A DNA stretch of 64,000 nucleotides from Paenibacillus durus (GTDB taxonomy: Bacteria > Bacillota > Bacilli > Paenibacillales > Paenibacillaceae), in assembly GCF_000756615.1 (NCBI RefSeq), contig NZ_CP009288.1, forward strand, positions 5,952,001-6,016,000, given 5' to 3'. Positions 40,018-49,232 of this stretch are shown here, one piece after another (positions within the stretch are counted from its first letter, which is position 1; the number at the start of each line of letters is the position of its first letter). The notes under the pieces were generated by a model. That model searched no databases, had not been told where the DNA came from, and saw only the letters and a list, made by a program, of their open reading frames with translations. Made by a program: the position numbers and the translations under genes.

Positions 40018-41256
40018 TTATTCCCCCGGCTTCTCTTTGAGTGTAACGGTAACTTCCTGCTCTACGCCATGACGGTAAAAAGTGATGGTGAGCGGATCGC
40101 CGATCTTGGTCTCGTTGTACAAATATTTGCGCAAGCTCAGCGTGGAGTCGATAGTCTGACCGTTAAATTTCGTAATGACATCGTTCAGCTTAAGTCCGGC
40201 TTCCTTGGCCGGGCCGACGGCGTCAAGAACCACAACGCCTTCTTTGACACTGCTCGGCAATTTAAGCGCCTTGCGTTGGTCCTCGGCAAGCGGAACATAC
40301 GGATTATTCAAATCGACGGAGTATACGCCCAGGTACGAACGCGCAATCTTCCCTTTTAGAGACAGCTCTTCAGCGATCTTGATGACATGATTGGCCGGAA
40401 TGGCAAACCCAAGGCCTTCCACGCCGGTATCGGATATCTTCATCGTATTAATGCCGATTACCCGGCCGTTCAGATCCACGAGCGCTCCGCCGCTGTTGCC
40501 TTCGTTAATGGCGGCATCGGTCTGAATAACCTCCTGCTCCCAATCATAGACGCCGTCCTGGTTAAGCGATACCGGGATGCTGCGGTTCGTGTAACTGACA
40601 ATGCCCGAGGTCAGCGTGTCGCCAAGACCGAGCGGGTTGCCGATCGCAATGACCGTTTCCCCCAGTTGAAGCTTGGAGGAGTCCCCTAGCTGCGCAACGG
40701 TGTTAATCCCCCCGGCATCAATGGAGAGGACGGCAATATCGCTGACTTTATCCGCGCCGACAAGCTCCGCTTTGCGGGTCTCGCCGTCCACCGTAACAAT
40801 CTCAAGCTTGCCCGCTCCGGAGATGACATGGTTATTCGTTATAATGAATGCCTTATTGCCGGTCTTCCTATAAATCACACCTGATCCGAGCGCCGACTCA
40901 TCCAGGGTATCTTTGGTTTCCTCTTCTTTATGGTTGATTATGCTGACAACCGCCGGACGGACGGTAGCCGCCGCCTTGATAATCCGCTCATAAGGATCGC
41001 CGCTGCTTGGCGTAATATTCTGAATGAAGGCAGGCGCCGCACCACTTGGATGGGAAAGCTGGCCTGTGACGAGACTGAACAGCAGAACAGCGACCACTGC
41101 GCTGATCAGGGAGCAAATCGCGGACACTTGCATCGTTGACAAGCTCCGTCCTCTGAAGGGTTTCGACCAGCGGCGGGGCATTGGGCGTTTTGAGACTTTT
41201 CGTTCTCTCCGTCTGGATACTTTGGTTGAATAGAAATCATCATCAAACAGTCCCAT
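40018..41256 (-). CDS. HtrA/DegP-type membrane-anchored serine protease with PDZ domain
   Basis: 412 residues. Quality-control protease of the extracytoplasmic face. A basic cytosolic N-terminus (RRRERKVSKRPMPRRW) precedes one membrane helix (~44-66, AICSLISAVVAVLLFSLVTG). The trypsin-like domain has the triad His in FIITNNHVISGAG, Asp in KVSDIAVLSI, and Ser in NEGNSGGALVDLNG. The C-terminal PDZ domain includes KEGVVVLDAVGPAKEAGLKLND. It lies directly downstream of walJ in the same direction, the YycK/HtrC position, separated by about 480 bases that include a small opposite gene. Confidence 0.93.
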   Translation of the reverse strand: MGLFDDDFYSTKVSRRRERKVSKRPMPRRWSKPFRGRSLSTMQVSAICSLISAVVAVLLFSLVTGQLSHPSGAAPAFIQNITPSSGDPYERIIKAAATVRPAVVSIINHKEEETKDTLDESALGSGVIYRKTGNKAFIITNNHVISGAGKLEIVTVDGETRKAELVGADKVSDIAVLSIDAGGINTVAQLGDSSKLQLGETVIAIGNPLGLGDTLTSGIVSYTNRSIPVSLNQDGVYDWEQEVIQTDAAINEGNSGGALVDLNGRVIGINTMKISDTGVEGLGFAIPANHVIKIAEELSLKGKIARSYLGVYSVDLNNPYVPLAEDQRKALKLPSSVKEGVVVLDAVGPAKEAGLKLNDVITKFNGQTIDSTLSLRKYLYNETKIGDPLTITFYRHGVEQEVTVTLKEKPGE

Positions 41257-41557
41257 TCTGTTATCCTCTCCCCTTTTAACTCTCGCGTATCTGTATGGGC
41301 CAGCCTTCCTGCAGTGCCCTCATTCTCATTTTAGACTGCACTCCGGGGCAAAATGTTTCACCTGTTATTGACCCTGAAGCGCTCATTCTCGTAAAAGCGG
41401 AATATTTTGCAGCCTATCAGACTATAATTCTAGAAAAGCGGACTGAAAAGTCGTATGCAAGCGGGCCTCTTATACTCTTCTATTGTACCATAGCGCTGAT
41501 AGCGGCGCCGTCTTCATGAAAATAAAAAAACAACAAATAGTGGAAGGAGAAACGGCT

Positions 41558-41764
41558 ATGGATTCTTTTACCTCAAGTATGGATTTGGCGCAGTTTATCG
41601 GCAAGCTAGGCGATCTGAAAGACGAACACTATCATATGACACTCGCTCTAACCGCAGCCGTCGAGCTGCTGATTGACAAAGGACTGATCACACGCCAGGA
41701 GCTTGAGCGGAAAATGTCTGATCTTGACGATCTTATGATTCGCTCACCGTATCCCATGGCGTAG
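41558..41764 (+). CDS. Small hypothetical protein convergent with walJ
   Basis: 68 residues, acidic and helical: SMDLAQFIGKLGDLKDEHYHMTLALTAAVELLIDKG then ITRQELERKMSDLDDLM. The ATG is supported by a strong GGAAGGAGA. It has no known domain. The pattern of a helix pair followed by GLITRQELE resembles a subunit-interaction module (as in the small nitrile-hydratase activator-type proteins), but that is loose. Its 3' end overlaps the walJ 3' end by 32 bases on the opposite strand. Codon pattern and ribosome site say it is real. Confidence 0.65.
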   Translation: MDSFTSSMDLAQFIGKLGDLKDEHYHMTLALTAAVELLIDKGLITRQELERKMSDLDDLMIRSPYPMA

Positions 41765-42539
41765 GCCGGTCGTAGTAGGTGTCGCAGAGCCGGAACTCGC
41801 TGTCTTTGTAGAAGCAGCCTCTGTCTTCCATCGCTCCGCGAACGGACATTCTCGCAAGCTCGATCATATTATGATCCCGGCTCAAATGGGCCAGATAGGT
41901 CCGCTTGGTGCGCCCCGTCAAAATCTCGCTGAGCGCCGCACCCGCCGCATCATTGGACAGGTGGCCCATATCGCCGAGTATCCGCCGTTTCGTGTTCCAC
42001 GGATACCGCCCCATCCGCAGCATTTCGATATCATGGTTCGCCTCAAGCACCAATACGTCGGCATCCGAGATGGCTGCTCTCACCTTGTCGCTGACATAGC
42101 CGAGGTCGGTCGCAACGCTGAGCTTCTCCTTGCCTTCATAGAAGTTGTAGCCGACCGGCTCGGCGGCATCGTGGGATATGGCGAATGATTCCACCCGCAT
42201 ATCTCCAAAATCTTTATATTGCCCCGTCTCCAGAACGTGCCGGTTATGCTCCTCGATGTTCCCGATGCCCTTCTCGATTGCGCCCCATGTATTGCTGTTG
42301 GCGTAGATCGGCAGATTGAACTTACGGGAGACCGCGCCGAGACCCTTGATATGATCGGAATGCTCATGCGTCACGAGGATCCCGTCAATCTCCTCTCCCT
42401 TTAGCTCCCGCATCGCCAGCAACTCCTCAATCCGCCGCGCGCTCAAACCCGCGTCGATCATCAGTGTCGTCCCGCCGCCCCGTATAATTGTGGCATTGCC
42501 GGTTGAGCCGCTGGACAGCACCGTAAATGAAATCCCCAT
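41733..42539 (-). CDS. walJ: MBL-fold metallohydrolase WalJ (YycJ)
   Basis: 268 residues from the ATG at 42539. Metallo-beta-lactamase-fold exonuclease/phosphodiesterase family of the Wal operon, implicated in DNA repair and cell-division coordination. Metal-binding motif LVTHEHSDHIKGLGAV (HxHxDH), start MGISFTVLSSGSTGNATII, late His in LGDMGHLSNDAAG and THLSRDHN-like LAHLSRDHN. A GAGGAGCAGGAG ribosome site is present. It follows walI by 37 bases. Confidence 0.93.
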   Translation of the reverse strand: MGISFTVLSSGSTGNATIIRGGGTTLMIDAGLSARRIEELLAMRELKGEEIDGILVTHEHSDHIKGLGAVSRKFNLPIYANSNTWGAIEKGIGNIEEHNRHVLETGQYKDFGDMRVESFAISHDAAEPVGYNFYEGKEKLSVATDLGYVSDKVRAAISDADVLVLEANHDIEMLRMGRYPWNTKRRILGDMGHLSNDAAGAALSEILTGRTKRTYLAHLSRDHNMIELARMSVRGAMEDRGCFYKDSEFRLCDTYYDRPTPWDTVSES

Positions 42540-42576
42540 ATCTCCTGCTCCTCTTTTTTCGTAATCCGTTATTTCA

Positions 42577-43308
42577 CTAAGGTGTCTTGGGACTGATAAT
42601 ATCGGCGCTGATGCCGTTGACGTAATAAGATTTTCCGTCCTCCAGCAGAAACCGCCACATCGGCGCCGCCACCTGGCTCTCGGAATTAAACAGCTCTCCG
42701 TAATAGCCCAGCTCAATTTCTTTTACTGCCGCGCCCTGCGGGAAGAACTTCTCGATCAGACTGCCCAGCGCCTTCGATGCCGGGAGCACCTTTTGCGCTT
42801 CACCTTTTCCGCCTTCCCCGATATCAATCTGCGGCCGGCGGTAGGCGACGATTCTCTGATTGTTGTAGACCAGCTCCAGCCTTACGCTGAACAGCGGCCA
42901 TTTCCCGTCGACCAGAGGATGCAGCACGAATGTGCCGACCTCACTTTCCAAAGGATCGAATCGGTAACTCCCGATATCGGGAATCTGGCTCTCCAGCTCC
43001 CCGCTCAGCTCGGTGAAGGAAAAAATCAGCTTGCTGTCAACCGGCCGGGTGAGCTGAACCGTTCCATCCCCCTCACCGGCCGAATAGCGGTACGTAATAT
43101 CGGGAAGCTCTGGCGTAGCCGCCGGAATGGGGCACAGAATGCGGATATCCTTCTGCTCCATGATTCGTTGGGTAGAGCTGGATAGCGAGGTAAAGTCAAG
43201 ATTGGCGCTGACCTGCTCCCGCAGGTCCATCCACAGCTGGTAGCACAGCAGCAGATTCAGCAGCAGAAATGAATAGATCAGCACATTTTTTGCTCTACCC
43301 CAGTCCAT
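42577..43308 (-). CDS. walI: Two-component regulator system accessory protein WalI (YycI)
   Basis: 243 residues from the ATG at 43308 (AGGAGGAAGG upstream). One N-terminal membrane helix (NVLIYSFLLLNLLLCYQLW) and an extracytoplasmic YycI domain; conserved YNNQRIVAYRRPQIDIG and ELGYYGELFNSE. With WalH it binds the WalK sensor kinase in the membrane and restrains it. It sits between walH and walJ. Confidence 0.92.
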   Translation of the reverse strand: MDWGRAKNVLIYSFLLLNLLLCYQLWMDLREQVSANLDFTSLSSSTQRIMEQKDIRILCPIPAATPELPDITYRYSAGEGDGTVQLTRPVDSKLIFSFTELSGELESQIPDIGSYRFDPLESEVGTFVLHPLVDGKWPLFSVRLELVYNNQRIVAYRRPQIDIGEGGKGEAQKVLPASKALGSLIEKFFPQGAAVKEIELGYYGELFNSESQVAAPMWRFLLEDGKSYYVNGISADIISPKTP

Positions 43309-43335
43309 GCCCTTCCTCCTTTTAACCATGTAGTA

Positions 43336-44628
43336 TTACTTCAGCGTAAGCGAGCTTCCGTTACTAAAGTCGACCTTCCAGACGGGGGTCAGCTCAAGTT
43401 TATCTCCTTTGACCACCGGCAGATAGACAGGGTATAGGTCGCGAATCGCCGAAGATTGGCTGATCCCCGCGAGCTGCCTCCGCAGAGTATCCCCGCCGGG
43501 AAGCTCCACGATCTTTTTCGAACCTTTATCATCCTCGCTGTACATCAATGACCGTTCGTAGGTCGTGACCGTCCCCTGCTGCAGCCGCAGATCGATAAGC
43601 CCGTAATGCAGCTTCGGCTGATCCAGAACCGGGTACGCCCCGTATGGATAAGAGCCGTAGTACTGCTGGAAGGAAACAATCCGGTCCTGATTGCTTTCCT
43701 CCGCCGCTTCCAGCTTGTACGTCCCGTTCCACCCTCCATGCTGATTGACAAAATCAACCGCCTCCAGCACATCCCTGGCATTGGTGCTCTCGCCCGCTGG
43801 CAGCGCCGTTGGGTCGCTGTAGCTCATCCAGTTATGTTCCTGATCCACTTGAAGGCTGCGCTTGCTGTCCGTATAGATTTCAGAGCCGTCCTTTTCCCGG
43901 ATATACCGGGTACTCCCGCTATCGAAGAATAGGCTGCTCTGGATTTGCTCTACCGTATACAGCTTGGAAGGCAGCTCGGCCGCCATGAGCGACAGATTGC
44001 TTTCCGGAACATAATAACTGCCGTTTGACGTTGCGTAAGGCGTCCAGGACTTACCGAAATCCACATGCTGCTGTACATCCTGCACGGTAAGATCGGCTTT
44101 GGCCGCTTCATACACGATGTCTCCCCTTGTGCTGAAAAAAACGGCATGCGCCTTCGAATCGTTCTTCCCGCTGTATATCCAGATCCGGTCGACGCTCTCC
44201 CCGGCGAACAAAGAATCCGGGGAGAGCTGCATCACCCGCTGCAGCAGCGCTACGGGAATGCCCGAACGGAACGACAGCTCGATCCCTGGATTCTCGCTGC
44301 GGATTTTGTCCCAGTTAAAGCTCTGAACGGAGCGGCGCTGGAAGCTCTCGAAGCTTCGCCCCTTCAGCCGGGTGAGAATAAGATTGTAGAAAGTCGAACT
44401 TGGGTAAAACAGCGTGTGCTTGTCGTTTCCCAGATGAATGATCATTTTATCAGGAAATAGCAAATTCTCAACTTTTTCCTCAGGGCCCATATTGTCTGTC
44501 TTCACATATAAATTCTCCGAGAAGACCGCTGAATCGCTCCCCGGCAGACGATAGATCAAATAATAACTCTCCACCAGGCTGCCCAGGACGAGCAGCGCCA
44601 GAACCCAGGACTTGATCCGTTCCTTCAC
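43336..44628 (-). CDS. walH: Two-component regulator system accessory protein WalH (YycH)
   Basis: 430 residues, one N-terminal membrane helix (WVLALLVLGSLVESYYLIY) and a large extracytoplasmic YycH domain. Segments such as LPGSDSAVFSENLYVKTDN, FNWDKIRSENPGIELSFRSG, and QDRIVSFQQYYGSYPYG fit the family. It controls WalK activity together with WalI. The start overlaps the walK stop by four bases. Confidence 0.93.
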   Translation of the reverse strand: MKERIKSWVLALLVLGSLVESYYLIYRLPGSDSAVFSENLYVKTDNMGPEEKVENLLFPDKMIIHLGNDKHTLFYPSSTFYNLILTRLKGRSFESFQRRSVQSFNWDKIRSENPGIELSFRSGIPVALLQRVMQLSPDSLFAGESVDRIWIYSGKNDSKAHAVFFSTRGDIVYEAAKADLTVQDVQQHVDFGKSWTPYATSNGSYYVPESNLSLMAAELPSKLYTVEQIQSSLFFDSGSTRYIREKDGSEIYTDSKRSLQVDQEHNWMSYSDPTALPAGESTNARDVLEAVDFVNQHGGWNGTYKLEAAEESNQDRIVSFQQYYGSYPYGAYPVLDQPKLHYGLIDLRLQQGTVTTYERSLMYSEDDKGSKKIVELPGGDTLRRQLAGISQSSAIRDLYPVYLPVVKGDKLELTPVWKVDFSNGSSLTLK

Positions 44629-46454
44629 GCTCCATCCCTCCTTTGCTTCTCCAGAGGCAGCGTAAAGGTAACCTTAGAACCTTTGTTCAGTTCAGATTGC
44701 AGCGATATAGCGCCACCGTGCGCCTTGACAATTTCCCGGGCAATGGAAAGCCCGAGTCCGGTTCCGCCCATATTCCGCGAACGCGCCTTGTCCACCCGGT
44801 AAAAACGCTCGAAAATGCGCTCAATATCCTTCTTCGGAATGCCGATCCCGGAATCGCGGACGGAGATCTCCAGCATACCTTCGGAATTGCGTCCCGCCTC
44901 CATCTCGATGCTGCCGCCCTCCGGTGTATATTTCAGGGCATTGGACACCAGATTACCGAGCACCTGGTCAATCTGATCCCTGTCGAGCCAGGCTGTAGAG
45001 ATGTCCCGGCGGACGACGGTGCGGATGGAAATCCGCTTCTGCCGGATTTGGAAGGAGAAGCGGTCGGCCACATCCTCCAGCATCTCGGCAATATCCGTCT
45101 CCTGATAGCGCAGCTGCGCTTCTCTGGAGTCGAGCCGCGAGAGATGCAGCAGATCGGTAACGAGACGGATCATCCGCTCCGTCTCACTGCGGATTACGCC
45201 GACAAAGCGGCCGGCAAGCTGCGGATCTTCCATCGCGCCGTCATCCAGCGCTTCCGCATAGCTCTTGATGGTCGTCAGCGGCGTGCGCAGCTCATGCGAT
45301 ACATTCGCCACGAACTCGCGGCGCGACGCTTCCAGGTTCTCTTGCTCGGTGACGTCCTGCAGCACCGCGATCGTTCCGGCGATTCCGCCCTCGCGGCGGT
45401 GGATCGGCGTGAATGTTACCCGCACGATGTTCGGTTCCTCCTCTTCGGAAGATTTAAGCCTCAGCATCGTGGACTGCGCCGTACCGCCGGACAAAGCGAG
45501 CGTCTGGTCACCCTCGAGGCCAAGCAGCCCGTCCAGTGCAAGCCCACTGGGCAGCGGCTCATCCGCCCCCAGCATCAGCGATGCCCGGCGGTTCATGAGA
45601 ATGACGCGGCCGGCTTCGTCTGTCGCCACTACGCCGTCGCTCATATTCGTCAGAATGGAGGCGAGCTTCTCCTTCTCTTCCTCGTTCTGGGACAGCGCGT
45701 CCCGCAGCCGTCCGGTCATATAATTGAACGCCTTGCTCAGTTGCCCGATCTCATCACTACCAAAGATCGGCATTTTCCGGTCGAAGCTGCCTTCGGCCAC
45801 CGCAGTGGCGTGCCGCGTCATCTCCTTAATTGGCTGTGTTATCGTATGGGCAAGTATAACGCCGAGCACCGCCGTCAGGGCCAGCGCGATGAGAAGTCCG
45901 GAGATGAATACGCTGTTGATCCGGCCCATCGTCGCATACAGATCCTTCATATCGGCAGCGATGTAAATGGCGCCTACGACCTTTCCGTCCGATAACACCG
46001 GCTTGGCCACGACCTTCTTCCGCACATTATCGTCACCGATAATATACTCCTCGTTGTCGCTGATGCCCTGCAGCGCGCGGCTGACCACCGTCTGCGTATT
46101 GCGCCGCCCGACATAGTCGCTCTGCGACTGTACCGAGGTGGTGATAATTTTACCGCTCGCATCGAGCACCTGAATTTCCGCGCCGTTGATGTACAGATTG
46201 TTGACCATGCCACGCAGGCTGTCCACCGACGATTCTTCACTCGTTCCGCCGGCTTCGCTACTGAATTTATCGGCCGTCAGAATAGACAGCATTTCCGCCC
46301 GGGCCTTCAAATCCTTCGTGAAGTTATCGGTCAGCGAATTCTTCATCGAACTTACAAAAAAAACGCCGATCAGCTGCATCGCGATCAGAATCAGCAGCAC
46401 GTAAATAATAATCAGCTTCGCCTGAATTGTCCGGAAAAAGGACATGGCCTTCAT
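44625..46454 (-). CDS. walK: Essential cell-wall sensor histidine kinase WalK (YycG)
   Basis: 609 residues from the ATG at 46454, which overlaps the walR stop (ATGA) behind GGAGGATT. Order: TM1 (~15-35), extracytoplasmic Cache/PAS sensor (SEAGGTSEESSVDSLRGMV), TM2 (~182-202), HAMP (HTITQPIKEMTRHATAVAEG), PAS, then kinase with H box FVANVSHELRTPLTTIKSYAE, N box VLGNLVSNALKYTPEGG, G boxes VRDSGIGIPKKDI and GTGLGLSIAREIV. It senses cell-wall state at the division septum and phosphorylates WalR. Confidence 0.96.
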   Translation of the reverse strand: MKAMSFFRTIQAKLIIIYVLLILIAMQLIGVFFVSSMKNSLTDNFTKDLKARAEMLSILTADKFSSEAGGTSEESSVDSLRGMVNNLYINGAEIQVLDASGKIITTSVQSQSDYVGRRNTQTVVSRALQGISDNEEYIIGDDNVRKKVVAKPVLSDGKVVGAIYIAADMKDLYATMGRINSVFISGLLIALALTAVLGVILAHTITQPIKEMTRHATAVAEGSFDRKMPIFGSDEIGQLSKAFNYMTGRLRDALSQNEEEKEKLASILTNMSDGVVATDEAGRVILMNRRASLMLGADEPLPSGLALDGLLGLEGDQTLALSGGTAQSTMLRLKSSEEEEPNIVRVTFTPIHRREGGIAGTIAVLQDVTEQENLEASRREFVANVSHELRTPLTTIKSYAEALDDGAMEDPQLAGRFVGVIRSETERMIRLVTDLLHLSRLDSREAQLRYQETDIAEMLEDVADRFSFQIRQKRISIRTVVRRDISTAWLDRDQIDQVLGNLVSNALKYTPEGGSIEMEAGRNSEGMLEISVRDSGIGIPKKDIERIFERFYRVDKARSRNMGGTGLGLSIAREIVKAHGGAISLQSELNKGSKVTFTLPLEKQRRDGA

Positions 46455-47179
46455 CACAATCCTCCGCTTTTGGGACTGTGCATCAAATATCCAAGCCCGC
46501 GCCGTGTAAATATATATTCCGGCTTGCTCGGGTTCTCTTCGATTTTCTCTCTCAGCCGCCGGATCGTCACATCGACCGTCCGCACGTCTCCGAAATATTC
46601 AAATCCCCAGACCGCCTGAAGCAAATGCTCCCTTGTCATGACCTTCCCGGCGTTGCGGACCATATAATAGAGCAGTTCGTACTCGCGGTGCGTCAGATCA
46701 AGCGGTTCCCCGCCCTTGTAGACCGTATACATGTCGGTATCTATAAACAAATCGAAATGGTGAACGCCCTGCTTGCCTTCATCCGGTTCGCTCTGCGTCT
46801 CGGCGGGAGCCGGCTTGTGCTGGCGCCGCATCTGCGCTTTGACCCGGGCAAGCAGCTCGCGTGTGCTGAACGGCTTGGTTACATAATCGTCCGCCCCAAG
46901 CTCAAGGCCCAGCACCTTGTCGATTTCCCCGTCTTTGGCGGTTAACATGATGATCGGAATATCCAGATGGGCGGACCGCACCTCGCGGCATACATCCATG
47001 CCGTCCTTGCCGGGCAGCATGAGATCAAGCAGCATGAGATCGGGCCGTTTGGACAAGGCCAGGTCCACAGCGCTTATACCGTCAAAAGCGCAGACGACCT
47101 CGTACCCTTCTTTTTCCAAATTGAACTTTAAAATATCGGCAATAGGCTGTTCATCGTCCACGACCAAAATCGTTCCCAT
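46454..47179 (-). CDS. walR: Response regulator WalR (YycF)
   Basis: OmpR-type regulator controlling autolysins and wall metabolism. Receiver: TILVVDDEQPIADILKFNLEK with the acidic pair, phospho-acceptor Asp in DLMLLDLMLPGKDG, switch Thr in PIIMLTAKD, and Lys in ADDYVTKPFSTREL. Winged-helix output: HREYELLYYMVRNAGKVMTREHLL and DVTIRRLREKIEENPSKPEYI. I take the ATG at 47179 (MGTILVV, nine bases after GGTGG); an ATG at 47185 or a GTG at 47200 is also possible. First gene of walRKHIJ. Confidence 0.96.
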   Translation of the reverse strand: MGTILVVDDEQPIADILKFNLEKEGYEVVCAFDGISAVDLALSKRPDLMLLDLMLPGKDGMDVCREVRSAHLDIPIIMLTAKDGEIDKVLGLELGADDYVTKPFSTRELLARVKAQMRRQHKPAPAETQSEPDEGKQGVHHFDLFIDTDMYTVYKGGEPLDLTHREYELLYYMVRNAGKVMTREHLLQAVWGFEYFGDVRTVDVTIRRLREKIEENPSKPEYIFTRRGLGYLMHSPKSGGL

Positions 47180-47317
47180 CCCCATAATCCACCGTTTCAC
47201 CCTTCTATCTTACTTTTAAACTACCTAGCATTATTTTAGCATACCTGTCCGCCCGCTACATCCTACGAAGTACGCAGTCAGGTCCTCAAGCAGTAAAAAT
47301 GGATATTTATTCCTATA

Positions 47318-47350
47318 ACAATGAAGCCGTCCGGGATTACCCGAGCGGCC
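47318..47350 (-). terminator. Stem-loop after the M23 peptidase gene
   Basis: GCCG(C/T)CCGGG-type arms around ATTA (47326-47349), then TTCATTG on the minus strand. It divides the peptidase gene from walR. Confidence 0.55.
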
Positions 47351-47368
47351 TGTATGAGATATGACAAA

Positions 47369-48904
47369 TTATTGCAAATATTTGAGCGGATTCATGGCTG
47401 TGCCGCTTTTGCGAATTTCGAAATGAAGATGGGTGCCCGTGGATCGCCCGGTATTGCCCATAATTCCGATCGTGAAGCCCTGCTCCAGCTTCTGGCCGAC
47501 GGAAACGGAGATTTTGCTTAAATGGCCATAGTACGTATCATATCCGTTGCCGTGATTAATAATGACAACATTACCGTAACCGCTCTGCACTCCGGCAAAA
47601 GTTACCGTCCCGGCGTCGGCGGCCCTAATCGTCCGATTGCCGGATACAAGATCCACCCCTTTATGCAGCCGTCCCCAGCGTTCGCCGAAGCTGCTGGAAA
47701 TGATTGCACCGCTAACCGGCCAGGCGAATGATCCGGAAGCTTCATAGGCTACCTTGGTGCCTCGGTATACAACCTCAGGCAGCGGAGCCTTGAGAACCGT
47801 CTGTCCGAGCCATTCTTCCATGACGACCTCGCCGTTCTCTTTGGTCAGCCGGTATTGCATCTCCTTCAGCCCTGTCTGGCCCGGACGCACCACCTTCATC
47901 TTGCCTTTGGGCAGAAGCTCGCTGGTGCGCACGATCACTTCGGGTTCCGTCACGATTTGCTCCGTCGCCTTCTCCGTCGTTACGACGGTAACCGGCGGCT
48001 GCGGCACCGTCAGCTTAAGCTCGTCTCCGATCTGCAGCGTCAGTTCCTTTACGTCCCGGTTGTTCTGGAAAATTTCCTGCTGCGTAATTCCATATCGGGT
48101 GGCAATACTGGAGATCGTGTCTCCTTCATGTACTGTATACACGAGCGGCGCCTCTACGCCTTCGGTAAGCAGCTTGACCGCCTTCTGCACATCCAGCACC
48201 TTATTCGGGTTGGCCTTTATCGGCTCGATGGATATTTGCTCACGTATATCCGCTGACTCTACCTTGTCTTCTGAGGAGGCCGGGGCGGATAACGCCGCCG
48301 CCGTCTTGGTCAGCTGCGGAACGTCGGATGCTTCTTTCTTCCCGGATATGTAGTAGGCTTTTACTCCCTGAAGCACAGCCCCGGCTGTTTCCTGGTCTTT
48401 GACGATACCGACGGCTTTCCCGTCTACGACCAGTTGAACGCCGACGGCGTACGCTTTAAGCAGACCGTCCAATTTATCCAACGTTCCCTCGTTGTCGATC
48501 ACCGGCTTATAGCCTCTGGCCGCCTCGGTAGTGATGCCGTCCGTCTGCAGAACCATAACCTCGTCCGGGTATTTGTTCTGATACTCCTTGCGCTTCTCCT
48601 CAAATAAAACCTTCAGCCGCTCCTTGTCGGAGAGTGTCCCGATTTCATTGCCGTGCAGCAGAACCCGGTAATAGCCCTCCGTATTCGCTTCCACATAATA
48701 CTTATGCGCCCCGATGAACGAGACCGTGAGCAGCGCAATGCCGGCGGATGCCGCGAGCCATGTCAGAAGCAGACGCCGCCGCGATCTATGAACCACTGGA
48801 GCGGACATCATGCCTTCCCCGGCATCGTCATTCCGCTCAGTCACAGGCATGGAAACTTCTCCTTGCTGCTTCTTCAGCCCGCGTATTAACTTCAATCCTT
48901 TCAC
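47369..48904 (-). CDS. LysM-G5-M23 cell-wall metallopeptidase
   Basis: 511 residues, exported and membrane-anchored by an N-terminal helix at ~45-65 (LLTWLAASAGIALLTVSFIG). Middle: LysM domain YTVHEGDTISSIATRYGITQQ (~255-300) for peptidoglycan binding, then a G5 domain (~310-385). C-terminal zinc peptidase M23: GERWGRLHKGVDL (Hx3D), YYGHLSKISVSVGQ, and GRSTGTHLHFEIRKSG (HxH). It probably cleaves peptidoglycan cross-bridges. Its place directly upstream of walR suggests WalR control, although no clear WalR box was found. Confidence 0.92.
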   Translation of the reverse strand: MKGLKLIRGLKKQQGEVSMPVTERNDDAGEGMMSAPVVHRSRRRLLLTWLAASAGIALLTVSFIGAHKYYVEANTEGYYRVLLHGNEIGTLSDKERLKVLFEEKRKEYQNKYPDEVMVLQTDGITTEAARGYKPVIDNEGTLDKLDGLLKAYAVGVQLVVDGKAVGIVKDQETAGAVLQGVKAYYISGKKEASDVPQLTKTAAALSAPASSEDKVESADIREQISIEPIKANPNKVLDVQKAVKLLTEGVEAPLVYTVHEGDTISSIATRYGITQQEIFQNNRDVKELTLQIGDELKLTVPQPPVTVVTTEKATEQIVTEPEVIVRTSELLPKGKMKVVRPGQTGLKEMQYRLTKENGEVVMEEWLGQTVLKAPLPEVVYRGTKVAYEASGSFAWPVSGAIISSSFGERWGRLHKGVDLVSGNRTIRAADAGTVTFAGVQSGYGNVVIINHGNGYDTYYGHLSKISVSVGQKLEQGFTIGIMGNTGRSTGTHLHFEIRKSGTAMNPLKYLQ

Positions 48905-49155
48905 GAAACTCTCCCTTTCAGCCTATCCTTGTAGTATCGCCATGCAGCCGGAACTATGGTAAGACCGCCTAATCTATATTTTGCCGATAGAAAATATCCT
49001 GCGTATAAACTGAGAATTTTATTGGAATGATATGGCAAATGGTTACAAAAAATTAACCATTTTCGGTCCCTGTCTACTTTACCACAGCCTGCAGAAAAAT
49101 TTCAACTTTCGCTCAAGAGGTAACATCTGGGCCATTCCATTAATGCAGTTTCATG
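48905..49155. other. Upstream region of the M23 peptidase gene
   Basis: No gene. AT-rich with the peptidase leader; I saw no convincing TGTnAn-N5-TGTnAn WalR box. Confidence 0.35.
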
Positions 49156-49206
49156 CAAAAAGGCCGTCCCTCACCGTCTGCAGCGGCGTTGGGCAGCCCC
49201 TTTTTC
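49156..49206 (-). terminator. Probable terminator of the following hypothetical gene
   Basis: Imperfect GC-rich stem (GGGGCTGCCC with GGGACGGCC) and TTTTTGC on the minus strand, 27 bases past the stop at 49233. Confidence 0.5.
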
Positions 49207-49232
49207 CCGAATTATGCAATTGTTATGTGCAT

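Noticed and set aside
44643..45995. 450-residue open frame opposite walK
   Set aside because: High-GC antisense shadow; no ribosome site, no domain, and walK on the other strand is certain.
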